Shown: in pieces, positions 8,621-15,812 of the stretch
How the letters are laid out: every line of letters begins with the position of its first letter
Position numbering within the stretch: position 1 is the first letter of the stretch
Assembly (NCBI GenBank): GCA_964618895.1
Contig: CAZUDO010000127.1
Coordinates: 1-64,000 of the forward strand
Reading direction: 5' to 3'
Source of the DNA: CAZUDO01 sp964618895
GTDB taxonomy: Bacteria; Desulfobacterota; Binatia; DP-6
Length of the DNA: 64,000 nt
Notes under the pieces: model-generated
Databases searched by the model: none
Told to the model about the DNA's origin: nothing
What the model saw: the letters and a program-made list of their open reading frames with translations, nothing else
Position numbers and translations under genes: made by a program

Positions 8621-10756
8621 CTACCGGCTCAGCGCCGCCTCCACCTCGGCGACCGCGGCCCGGTCGCCGAGGGCGCGATAGAGCGCGAGCATCCGCTCGA
8701 GCGTGGGGCCGTTGCGGGTCGCCGCGATCACCGGCCGCCACAGCTCGGCCGCCTCCCGTTCGCGGCCGGCGAGCAGGCTCACCCACCCGCGGCCGATGCG
8801 CGCCTGAGCGTTGCCGGGGGAGACCTGCTCGGCGCGCGCGTAGGCCGTGGCGGCGAGACGCAGGTCCCCCAGCCTGAGCAGGGTCTCGCCCAGCGGCAGC
8901 AGGACGTCGGGGTCGTCGGGTGTGAGGTCCGCGGCGCTCTCCAGGTGTTCGCGGGCGGCGGCCCATCGCCCCAGGACCAGCTCGATCGTCCCCACGCGCC
9001 GCAGCGCCTGCGCGTTTGGGGAGCTCAGTGCCTCGGCGCGGGCGTCGTGTAGGGCGACGAGCGTGTCGTTGTCGTACCAGCTCGGATGCCGTCCGAACGC
9101 TGGGCCGATCTCGTAGAGCACCGATGGGCGCCCCGTGGTGACCCGCCGCGCGGTGAGCCCGGGCACGATGCCGGTGGTATCGAGCAGGTGACGGAACGCA
9201 GGCCGCGCTTCCGCTTCTGGGAATCCGAAGAAGAGCCATCGGGTCTTCTCCCGACCGGCGTAGGCGGCGAGATCACCCAGGCTTTCGGCGAAGGGGAATC
9301 CGACCGCCCCGACCCCCGCGAGGGATGCGACATGAGGCTTGCGGGCGATCACGCGGTCGCCGGGACGCGCCAGGGAACGCAGGGTCTCGGCCGCTTGCAG
9401 GGCCTCGGTGGGCTGCTGGGCGAGGATGCGCCGCTGGAGATCGATCGAGGAGACGGCCGCCAGGGCGAGGGGAATGGCCGCGAGCAGAGGCTTGAGCCAC
9501 AGCCGGCCGCCCAGCACGAGTGCGAACCGCGGCGAAGCGAAGAACGCGGCCGCCGCCGCCACGTAGAATGGGAGGAGCGCCAGGGAGTAGCGTTCGGAGT
9601 GGAACACCGGCACGAACGCGAGGAAGGCGAGCACGCCCGCCAGCCCCAGTGGCCACAGACGACGGAACACACCACGCCGCACCGCCAGCAGCAGGCCTAA
9701 AGCCGCGCACGCTGCGGTCGGCCAGCCCAGCAGCACGCGGGCGTCGTCACGCAGGTGGGTGACGCAGTTGATCGCGAGTTGGCGGGCCACCGCAAGCGGG
9801 TCGCGCGCGATCACGTCCCAGAGCGTGCGGAACCCGGGCTGGAGATCCCGCTGGTAGGCGTCCCAGCCGATGCCGCGCGCGCGGGCGAACACCTCGTAGG
9901 CGAGGTTGTGGTGGAGCTGGACGGCGAAGCCGCCGCCGTGCGCGAGGGACCAGGCGAGCCATGCGCCGACCGGGAGCGCGAAGCCGGCACCGAACGCGAG
10001 AGCCTCCCGGCGGCGGGTGGCACTCGACGCGCCCCTGCCCTCGAGCCGCCCCCCCGCCGCCGCTACGATCACCCCGATCGGCAGGATCACGATCGCCGTG
10101 TAGCGCGTGAGGAACGCCGCGGCCGCCAGCAGCCCCGCGCCGGCGGCGGTGCGTGTACCCGAGGCCGCCAGCAGCATGCAGAGGGCTCCGGCCTGCAGCG
10201 CCAGCGCGAGCGCGTCGGTCGAGGCGGTGTAGCCGAACCGGAAGAAATGGGGATTCGCCGCCAGGAACAGCACGGCCAGCAGCGCGAGACGCCCGTTCGA
10301 CCGGCTGCGCAACAGCCGGAACCAGAGGATCAGCGTGGCCACCGCGGCGGCAATCGAGAGCAGCTCGGCGGCGAGGAACAGGTCGCGCGCCACGAACCCG
10401 GCCAGTGCCAGCGCCACCTCGTATCCCGGCCCGACCACGCCGTAGCGCGCGGGGTCGAGGTGCCCCTGCTGGATCTTCCGGGCGCCGTCTGCGTAGGCGC
10501 CATAGAAATCGGTCTCGGTCGAGTAGTCGCCGATCCGGTGGGGACCGAGCGCCACCGTGAGCAGCGCCACGGCCACCAGCGCGGCCAGCACCCACGCGAG
10601 CCGGGTCGCGATGCGCGCTTCGCGCTCGCCGATCCCGGGAGCGCCATGGAGCGCGAACGCCGCCGCCGCGGCGTCGGGTCGTTGATTCCGGGGGGCGTCC
10701 GCAGCTCCGCGGGTGGACGCAGCGGACGCGCGAAGTCGACGCGAGCGGCGGCTCAT
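8621..10756 (-). CDS. membrane glycosyltransferase (PMT/ArnT-like) fused to TPR repeats
   Basis: A 711-residue protein. The first part has a basic N-terminus, one hydrophobic helix near residues 50-70, then ETDFYGAYADGARKI. The acidic pair in the first periplasmic loop is typical of GT-C glycosyltransferases of the PMT/ArnT type. About ten hydrophobic segments follow to residue ~450. The last ~150 residues are tetratricopeptide repeats (for example DALNAQALRRVGTIELVLGRWAAAREHLE-like units, then LGETLLRLGDLRLAATAYARAEQ and ARIGRGWVSLLAGREREAAELW). Role inferred: transfer of a lipid-linked sugar to an envelope acceptor, with the TPR part binding partners. Donor and acceptor are unknown. Confidence 0.78.
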   Translation of the reverse strand: MSRRSRRLRASAASTRGAADAPRNQRPDAAAAAFALHGAPGIGEREARIATRLAWVLAALVAVALLTVALGPHRIGDYSTETDFYGAYADGARKIQQGHLDPARYGVVGPGYEVALALAGFVARDLFLAAELLSIAAAVATLILWFRLLRSRSNGRLALLAVLFLAANPHFFRFGYTASTDALALALQAGALCMLLAASGTRTAAGAGLLAAAAFLTRYTAIVILPIGVIVAAAGGRLEGRGASSATRRREALAFGAGFALPVGAWLAWSLAHGGGFAVQLHHNLAYEVFARARGIGWDAYQRDLQPGFRTLWDVIARDPLAVARQLAINCVTHLRDDARVLLGWPTAACAALGLLLAVRRGVFRRLWPLGLAGVLAFLAFVPVFHSERYSLALLPFYVAAAAAFFASPRFALVLGGRLWLKPLLAAIPLALAAVSSIDLQRRILAQQPTEALQAAETLRSLARPGDRVIARKPHVASLAGVGAVGFPFAESLGDLAAYAGREKTRWLFFGFPEAEARPAFRHLLDTTGIVPGLTARRVTTGRPSVLYEIGPAFGRHPSWYDNDTLVALHDARAEALSSPNAQALRRVGTIELVLGRWAAAREHLESAADLTPDDPDVLLPLGETLLRLGDLRLAATAYARAEQVSPGNAQARIGRGWVSLLAGREREAAELWRPVIAATRNGPTLERMLALYRALGDRAAVAEVEAALSR

Positions 10757-10828
10757 GGCACGGGGGAGCGTCGGGGCCGGCGCGAACTGCGGGTCATGGC
10801 GTGAACTGACGCGCCGGCGGGTGACGCG

Positions 10829-12007
10829 CTACCGCAGCCATTCCTGTGGGTTGAGGGCCGTGCCGCCCTTGCGCACCTCGAAGTGAAGGATGGCGCCCTT
10901 GAGCGAGCCGGTGTCGCCGACCCGACCGACGATCTGCCCGGCGGTGATCTGTTGGCCGACGCTGACCAGGATGTCGGAGAGGTGCGCGTAGAGCGTGAAG
11001 AACCCGTCGCCGTGGTTCAGGATGACGATCGGGCCGTAGGAGGCGAAGTCCTCGCTCGTGTACTCCACGCTTCCCTTGGCAACGGCCTGCACGGGCGTGC
11101 CGAGCGCGGCCGCGATATCCAGACCGTTGTTGTTGATCGTGGTGCCGAAGCGCGGATGAGTTTCGGGACCGAAACGCCCGACCACCTGTCCGCGCACCGG
11201 CCATTCCAGCGCCCCTTCGCCGCGCGCGAAGTCGCCACTGTAGGGCGAAGCCGGGCGACCCTCCGCGCGCCGCTGCACGTCGCGGCTCTTGCGCTTCTCC
11301 TCGAGCTGGACCAGCAGGCGCCGGAGCGCGCGGGCCGAGCGCTCCAGCTCGGCGGCCGCGGCCTCGTAGTTCTGTCGCTGGGTCTGGATACTCTGCACCT
11401 GGCCGGCGCGCTGCTCGCGCAGCCGGGCGAGGCGTCGGTTCTCGCTCGTCGTCTGGCGCGTGGTGCGCTCGACCTGGCTCAGGTGGCCCTGCAGGCGCGT
11501 CTCGAGCGACTCGACCCGTTCCTTGCGTTCGCGCACGTCTTCGACGAGCTGGCGATCCTGCTCGGCCACCATCAGGAGGAAATCCCAGCGCGCCATCAGC
11601 TGGGCGAACGACTGCTGCGAGAGCATCACCTCCAGATCGCGCACTGGACCCATCTTGTAAATGCTTCGCAGCCGCCGACGCAGCCGCTCTCGCGCGCCGC
11701 CGAGAGACTGGATGCTGAGCTGGAGATCGGTGCGCGTCAGGTCGAGTTGCTGGCCGAGGTTCCGGCGGCGGCGCGTGAGGTTCTGCAGCCGGGAGCGCGT
11801 ACCGCGCAACTCGCGATCGGTGCGCCGGAGCTGGCCCAGCACCTGCGTCTCCTTGCCGCGCAGTTCGTTGGCCCGGGCGCGGTTCTCCCGCGCTTCACGC
11901 TGCATGACGTCGATCTCGCGGCGCTTGGCCTCGAGGCTGTCCTGCGCGGCGCCGGGCGCCGGCAGGCCAAGGCCCAAGAGCAGCGCGAGCGCCAGAAATC
12001 GTTTCAC
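10829..12007 (-). CDS. EnvC-like murein hydrolase activator: coiled coil plus degenerate LytM (M23) domain
   Basis: A 392-residue exported protein. The signal peptide (VKRFLALALLLGLGLPAPGAAQ) is followed by long coiled-coil helices rich in Arg, Glu and Gln (about 27-250) and a C-terminal LytM domain (about 270-392). The LytM fold is recognisable (WPVRGQVVGRFG, GLDIAAALGTPV, YAHLS, LHFEVRKGG). However, the first zinc-ligand His of the HxxxD motif is Asn303, and the first His of the HxH motif is Ile383 (ILH). This loss resembles EnvC, which activates amidases rather than cleaving peptidoglycan. The GTG start at 12007 lies 7 bp after the ftsX stop, with GAGGGG upstream. The FtsEX neighbourhood supports an EnvC role in cell separation. 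Confidence 0.85.
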   Translation of the reverse strand: MKRFLALALLLGLGLPAPGAAQDSLEAKRREIDVMQREARENRARANELRGKETQVLGQLRRTDRELRGTRSRLQNLTRRRRNLGQQLDLTRTDLQLSIQSLGGARERLRRRLRSIYKMGPVRDLEVMLSQQSFAQLMARWDFLLMVAEQDRQLVEDVRERKERVESLETRLQGHLSQVERTTRQTTSENRRLARLREQRAGQVQSIQTQRQNYEAAAAELERSARALRRLLVQLEEKRKSRDVQRRAEGRPASPYSGDFARGEGALEWPVRGQVVGRFGPETHPRFGTTINNNGLDIAAALGTPVQAVAKGSVEYTSEDFASYGPIVILNHGDGFFTLYAHLSDILVSVGQQITAGQIVGRVGDTGSLKGAILHFEVRKGGTALNPQEWLR

Positions 12008-12014
12008 GCGCCCC

Positions 12015-12878
12015 TCAGGCTCCGATGGCGCGCAGCACCCGCGAGAGCGCGAGCCACGCGGCGAACCACGCCAGCGCGACGGCCGACGCCATGAACGCGG
12101 CGGCCCATAGCGGCGGCAGAAACTCGAGACCGAACAACCGCGGCGCCAGTGCCTGCTGCATCGCGAACACCGCGCCCAGCGCCAACAGCGCCGAGAGCGC
12201 CGCCTCGAACATCGCCTCCAGCACGAACGGCCATGCGATGAAGCCGTCGGTCGCACCGAGCCGGCTCATGACCTCGACCTGCTGCCTTCGGGCGAGCACC
12301 GTCAGGCGGATGACGTTGTGAAGGACGAACACCACCGCAAGTGCCACGATGCAGCCGATCACGAGCGTGCCGAGCCTAAGCCCCGCGCCCAGCTCGTCCA
12401 GGCGCCGCACCCATTCGGCGCCGTAGCGGACATCCTCGACCTCGGGGAACGCCGCCACCTGCCTCGCCGCGGCGTCCATGGCGTCGGGGGCCAGCAGCGC
12501 CGGCTTGAGCCGGATGCGGAGCGATGCCGGGAGCGGATTGTCCTGCACGGCGTCCAACAGCGAGGGATCGCCCACCTGCTGGCGCATCTCCTCCCATGCC
12601 TGGGCCTTGCTGATGTAGGTGACGCTGCCATAGAGGTCCTGGAGCCTGCCCATCATCAGCTCCCGGTCGGCGTCGGGCACCTCGTCCTTGAGGTAGACGA
12701 TCATCTCGCGGCGGTCGCCCATCATCGAGAGCGCGCACTGCGCGTTGTAGGTGAGGAGCAGGAATACGCCGGTCAGCGAGAGGGCGGCGGTCAGCACGAC
12801 GATCGCGGCGTAGGCGACGCCGCGGTGCTGGCGGAACGAGCGCGCAGCCTCGCGGAAGTAGTACGTGTGCATGCTCAT
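12015..12878 (-). CDS. ftsX: cell-division ABC permease FtsX
   Basis: A 287-residue membrane protein. It starts MSMHTYYFREAARSFRQHRGV, with a first transmembrane helix at about 20-43, then an extracytoplasmic domain (YLKDEVPDADRELMMGRLQ... to about 170) and three C-terminal helices, the FtsX topology. ATG 12878 overlaps the ftsE stop in an ATGA, indicating translational coupling. FtsX is the transmembrane partner of FtsE; in other bacteria its outer loop binds and activates a peptidoglycan-hydrolase regulator. The EnvC-like gene immediately downstream is the likely partner here. Confidence 0.93.
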   Translation of the reverse strand: MSMHTYYFREAARSFRQHRGVAYAAIVVLTAALSLTGVFLLLTYNAQCALSMMGDRREMIVYLKDEVPDADRELMMGRLQDLYGSVTYISKAQAWEEMRQQVGDPSLLDAVQDNPLPASLRIRLKPALLAPDAMDAAARQVAAFPEVEDVRYGAEWVRRLDELGAGLRLGTLVIGCIVALAVVFVLHNVIRLTVLARRQQVEVMSRLGATDGFIAWPFVLEAMFEAALSALLALGAVFAMQQALAPRLFGLEFLPPLWAAAFMASAVALAWFAAWLALSRVLRAIGA

Positions 12879-13684
12879 CGCTTGCGCTCGGAGCCGCGCT
12901 CGGCATCGTGCTCCTGGGGGGCGTCCGCGATTGTCGGGGCCTCGCGGGCCTCGCCGTCCGACGGGCTCCAGCCCAGGGACTCGATCGACCACGGGGGGGC
13001 ACCCCCCGGCGGCACCGGCATGCCCGGATCGCCGGCGACGATCCGGCCTTCTTCAATCCGCAGCACGCGCGCGGGCAGGGCTTCGGCGACCTCGTGTCGG
13101 GTGGTGACGAGCAGCAGGGCCGCGCCCTCGGAATGGATGCGCCCCAGCAGGGCGAGCACCTCCCCCGCGCTCGTCTTCCCCAGCGCGCCGGTCGGCTCAT
13201 CGGCCAGGACCACCGCCGGGCGGTTGACGATCGCGCGGGCGATCGCCGCCTTCTGCTTCTCGCCCGCCGAGAGCTCGGCGGGATAGGCGTCTTGCTTGAG
13301 CTGAAGCCCCACCTCCTCCAGCGCGAACAGCACGCGGGGCACCACGTCCTCGTCGGAGGAATGCCCCGCGACCCGCACGGGGAGGGCGACGTTCTCGAAC
13401 ACGGTGCGGTCGTTGAGCAGCCGAAAATCCTCGTAGACGATGCCCAGCGTGCGTCGGAGCAGCGCCCGATGCGCACGGGCGAGGCGCCCGCCGGTGAAGG
13501 TGCCGACCGTGACGGAGCCCGTCGTGGGCTGGGCTTCGTGCGTGATGAGCCGCAGGATGGTGGTCTTCCCGGCCCCGTTGGGCCCGAGGAACACCACGCA
13601 CTGGCCTTCATTCATGTGCCACGAGACCGAATCGAGCGCCAGGCGCTCTCCGTAACGCATCGAGGCCTGATCGAAGGTGATCAT
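12875..13684 (-). CDS. ftsE: cell-division ATP-binding protein FtsE
   Basis: A 269-residue ABC ATPase. It begins MITFDQASMRYGERLALDSVSW, with Walker A LGPNGAGKTT near residue 34, the FtsE-type EDFRLLNDRTVFENVALPLRV-like segment, the signature LSAGEKQKAAIARA and Walker B VVLADEPTGAL. A C-terminal tail of about 45 residues (from GMPVPPGGAPPW), rich in Pro and charged residues, exceeds the usual FtsE length of about 220. The signature reads LSAGEKQ rather than LSGGEQQ. FtsE powers FtsX during divisome-coupled peptidoglycan hydrolysis. Confidence 0.92.
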   Translation of the reverse strand: MITFDQASMRYGERLALDSVSWHMNEGQCVVFLGPNGAGKTTILRLITHEAQPTTGSVTVGTFTGGRLARAHRALLRRTLGIVYEDFRLLNDRTVFENVALPVRVAGHSSDEDVVPRVLFALEEVGLQLKQDAYPAELSAGEKQKAAIARAIVNRPAVVLADEPTGALGKTSAGEVLALLGRIHSEGAALLLVTTRHEVAEALPARVLRIEEGRIVAGDPGMPVPPGGAPPWSIESLGWSPSDGEAREAPTIADAPQEHDAERGSERKR

Positions 13685-13768
13685 CCCGGCGACGTTAACA
13701 GAGGCCGCCCCAGAGGCTCAACGGAAGGCTCAACGCGAACGGGCTGCGTTCCGAGACGGGCCACCGCG

Positions 13769-14020
13769 TCAGCCCTCGCCGATCTCGCGCACCAGCTCGC
13801 GCGCCGCGGCCCGGCTGAGCGAGGCGTGCGGTAGGCTCAGCACCTCGCAGGTGCGTCGCCCGCCCGGGCCGGCCAGCGTGATGCGGTCGCCGGGCTTGAC
13901 GCCATGGCTCGGCTTCACCAGCTGGCCGTTGAGGAGCGCCGCTCCGTCTTGGATGGCGATGTTCGCCTGGGAACGGCTCTTGAACAGGCGCAGTTCGTAG
14001 AGGGCGAGATCGAATCGCAT
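13769..14020 (-). CDS. small S4-domain RNA-binding protein (Hsp15/RqcP-like)
   Basis: An 83-residue protein that is essentially one S4 domain: MRFDLALYELRLFKSRSQANIAIQ is the canonical S4 helix pair, followed by the GAALLNGQLVKPSHGVKPGDRITL strand region. Proteins of this size (HslR/Hsp15, RqcP) bind rRNA or stalled 50S-peptidyl-tRNA complexes in ribosome rescue. It lies 31 bp downstream of surA on the same strand and is probably cotranscribed with it. The exact member of the family cannot be decided from sequence. Confidence 0.82.
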   Translation of the reverse strand: MRFDLALYELRLFKSRSQANIAIQDGAALLNGQLVKPSHGVKPGDRITLAGPGGRRTCEVLSLPHASLSRAAARELVREIGEG

Positions 14021-14051
14021 GATAGCTCCGCGTATCCGGTCGCCCCCGCGC

Positions 14052-15410
14052 TCAGGGCTTGTTGATCTGGATGTGCGCCTTGGTGCGCAACCCCTTGACC
14101 CACTCGTCCAGCTTCTCGCGGAATTGGATCTCGCTCACCGCCCCGGGAAGCTCGGCCTTGATCTCCTCGAGCGAGTACTCGCGCTCGGCCTTGCGCTCGG
14201 TGACGCGGAAGATGTTGAAGCCCGCCGGGTTGATCAGCACCTCGCTGACTTCTCCTACGGTGAGCGAGTCGAGGCCGGCCCGGATGTTGGGCTGAAGCGA
14301 AGTCATGGGCAGGTACCCGATGTCACCGTCCTCGCCGTGCGGTCCGGCGTAGCGGCTGTAGCGCCGCGCCAGCTCGCCGAAGTCCTTCCCCGACGCCGCC
14401 TCCGCCCGCACCTTCGTGGCCAGTGCGCGCGAGCGCTCGATGTCCGCTTCGGTGATCGGCACACGCAGCAGCACGTGGCGGAGGTGGGCTTCGAGCAGCG
14501 GCCGGCCCTCGCGGTCGAGGCTGTCGCGGCCGGCCACGGTCTTCACCGTGTCGCGGTCGAGGACCTCGAGGACGTGCCAGCCGTAGACCGTGCGCACCGG
14601 CTCGCCGACGGTGTTGAGCTTGCGTGAGAACGCTGCCTGCTCGAACGCGGGGTCCATGCTCCCGCGCGTGAGATAGCCCAGGTCGCCGCCGGAGCGGGCC
14701 GAGGTCTCGTCGTCGGAGAGCTCCGAGGCCACCTTGGCGAACTTCTCGCCGGCCGAGATCCGCTTGCGGGCCGCTTCGGCCCGGGCCCTTCCCTGGCGGT
14801 CGGCGACCGAATCCGGCGTGGCGGGAATCTGGATCACCGACAGGCGCAGTTCGGCCGGCGCCTTCGGGAACTTGTCTCGGTGGGTCTTGAAGTAGGCCTC
14901 GGCCTCCGCCTGAGTGGGCCGCCGCCGCGGGATCTGCTTCGAGACCAGCCGTTGCACGAGAGCCGCCCGCTGCGCCTCGTCGTGGAACTTCTTGAGCAGC
15001 TTCTCCTCGGTCAGGTTCTCCTTGCGCAGCGCCTCCCGGTAGGCCTCCGGGGACTCGTAACGACCCTTGGCTTCCTTGAGCGCCTCCTGCGCCTGCCGGG
15101 CGACCTCGGCCTCGGGCACCGCGATACCCTGCTTGGCCGCCTCGCCGAGGATCAGCCGCTCGTCGATCAGCCGGTTGAGGATTTGGGCGCGCAGCGTGTC
15201 GACGGTCGCCGAGTCCACCTCGGTCTGGGCGCTCGTCAGGAACAGGTAGAGCTGCTCCTCGACCTCGCTTTGGAGCACGACCTGGTTGTTGACCACGGCG
15301 GCGATCCCGTCGAGGCGCTGCGAGGGCGGCTGGGCGGGGGCCGGTTGCGCGGCCGCGGCCGGGGCGGTCGCCAGGCTGAGGACCAGGGCGAGCGTGATCG
15401 ACGGCTTCAA
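14052..15410 (-). CDS. surA: periplasmic chaperone/peptidyl-prolyl isomerase, SurA family
   Basis: About 452 residues. After a signal peptide (KPSITLALVLSLATAPAAAAQ) comes the SurA N-terminal domain (RLDGIAAVVNNQVVLQSEVEEQL, then the long helices to about 200). Two parvulin domains follow: one with GGDLGYLTRGSMDPAFEQAAF, the second with DGDIGYLPMTSLQPNIRAGL. SurA escorts outer-membrane proteins through the periplasm. The start is TTG at 15410, fixed by a GGAGGT six bases upstream; a longer in-frame reading to 15500 would start inside the predicted promoter and lacks a signal peptide at its N-terminus. Confidence 0.88.
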   Translation of the reverse strand: MKPSITLALVLSLATAPAAAAQPAPAQPPSQRLDGIAAVVNNQVVLQSEVEEQLYLFLTSAQTEVDSATVDTLRAQILNRLIDERLILGEAAKQGIAVPEAEVARQAQEALKEAKGRYESPEAYREALRKENLTEEKLLKKFHDEAQRAALVQRLVSKQIPRRRPTQAEAEAYFKTHRDKFPKAPAELRLSVIQIPATPDSVADRQGRARAEAARKRISAGEKFAKVASELSDDETSARSGGDLGYLTRGSMDPAFEQAAFSRKLNTVGEPVRTVYGWHVLEVLDRDTVKTVAGRDSLDREGRPLLEAHLRHVLLRVPITEADIERSRALATKVRAEAASGKDFGELARRYSRYAGPHGEDGDIGYLPMTSLQPNIRAGLDSLTVGEVSEVLINPAGFNIFRVTERKAEREYSLEEIKAELPGAVSEIQFREKLDEWVKGLRTKAHIQINKP

Positions 15411-15416
15411 GGAATG

Positions 15417-15422
15417 ACCTCC
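15417..15422 (-). promoter_or_regulatory. Shine-Dalgarno that fixes the surA TTG start
   Basis: GGAGGT on the minus strand ends six bases before the TTG at 15410. No ATG or GTG in frame lies nearby, and the signal peptide begins directly at this TTG. Confidence 0.75.
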
Positions 15423-15485
15423 AGGCGGATGGGACTTGGGGCGCCGGGTTCCCGGCGGGACGCCGCGATGGCGAAGCAGCGACGG

Positions 15486-15513
15486 AGTATAGGCCAGCAT
15501 GACCCCTCCTCAA
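15486..15513 (-). promoter_or_regulatory. sigma-70-like promoter of surA
   Basis: On the minus strand TTGAGG (15513-15508) and TATACT (15491-15486) are separated by 16 bp. They match the consensus at 4/6 and 5/6 positions. The predicted transcript would start near 15479, leaving a leader of about 70 nt before the TTG start. This is the only convincing signal in the 402-bp divergent gap 15411-15812; the rest holds no supportable gene. Confidence 0.55.
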
Positions 15514-15812
15514 CACTGCAATTTGGATACCGGACATGCCCTTGACACGGTACGAGACACACGCGCGCAGTGGTTCCTGCCCGCAGTCTCTCCGCGATGG
15601 TTTCCGCCGGTCCGAGCGATGCGTGATCCCGCGCGACCGTGGCCTTCCCGCCGCGCTCGTCGTCGGGTTGCCGCGCCGGTCGCCCGGACAGGGAGCCCCA
15701 GCTCGGGAGCCGCATATCCTGAGGGGTCCGGACCACACACCCGGGGTGTGGCGCCGGTTCGTCGAGTGTCCGTCGGGTTGAGCGGGTCCCGGCCGTGTGG
15801 GAGAGTCGCGAC

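Noticed and set aside
15542..15547. TTGACA as a plus-strand -35 box for the kinase gene
   Set aside because: The matching -10 position 17 bp downstream is GC-rich (GCGCAG), so no promoter is supported.
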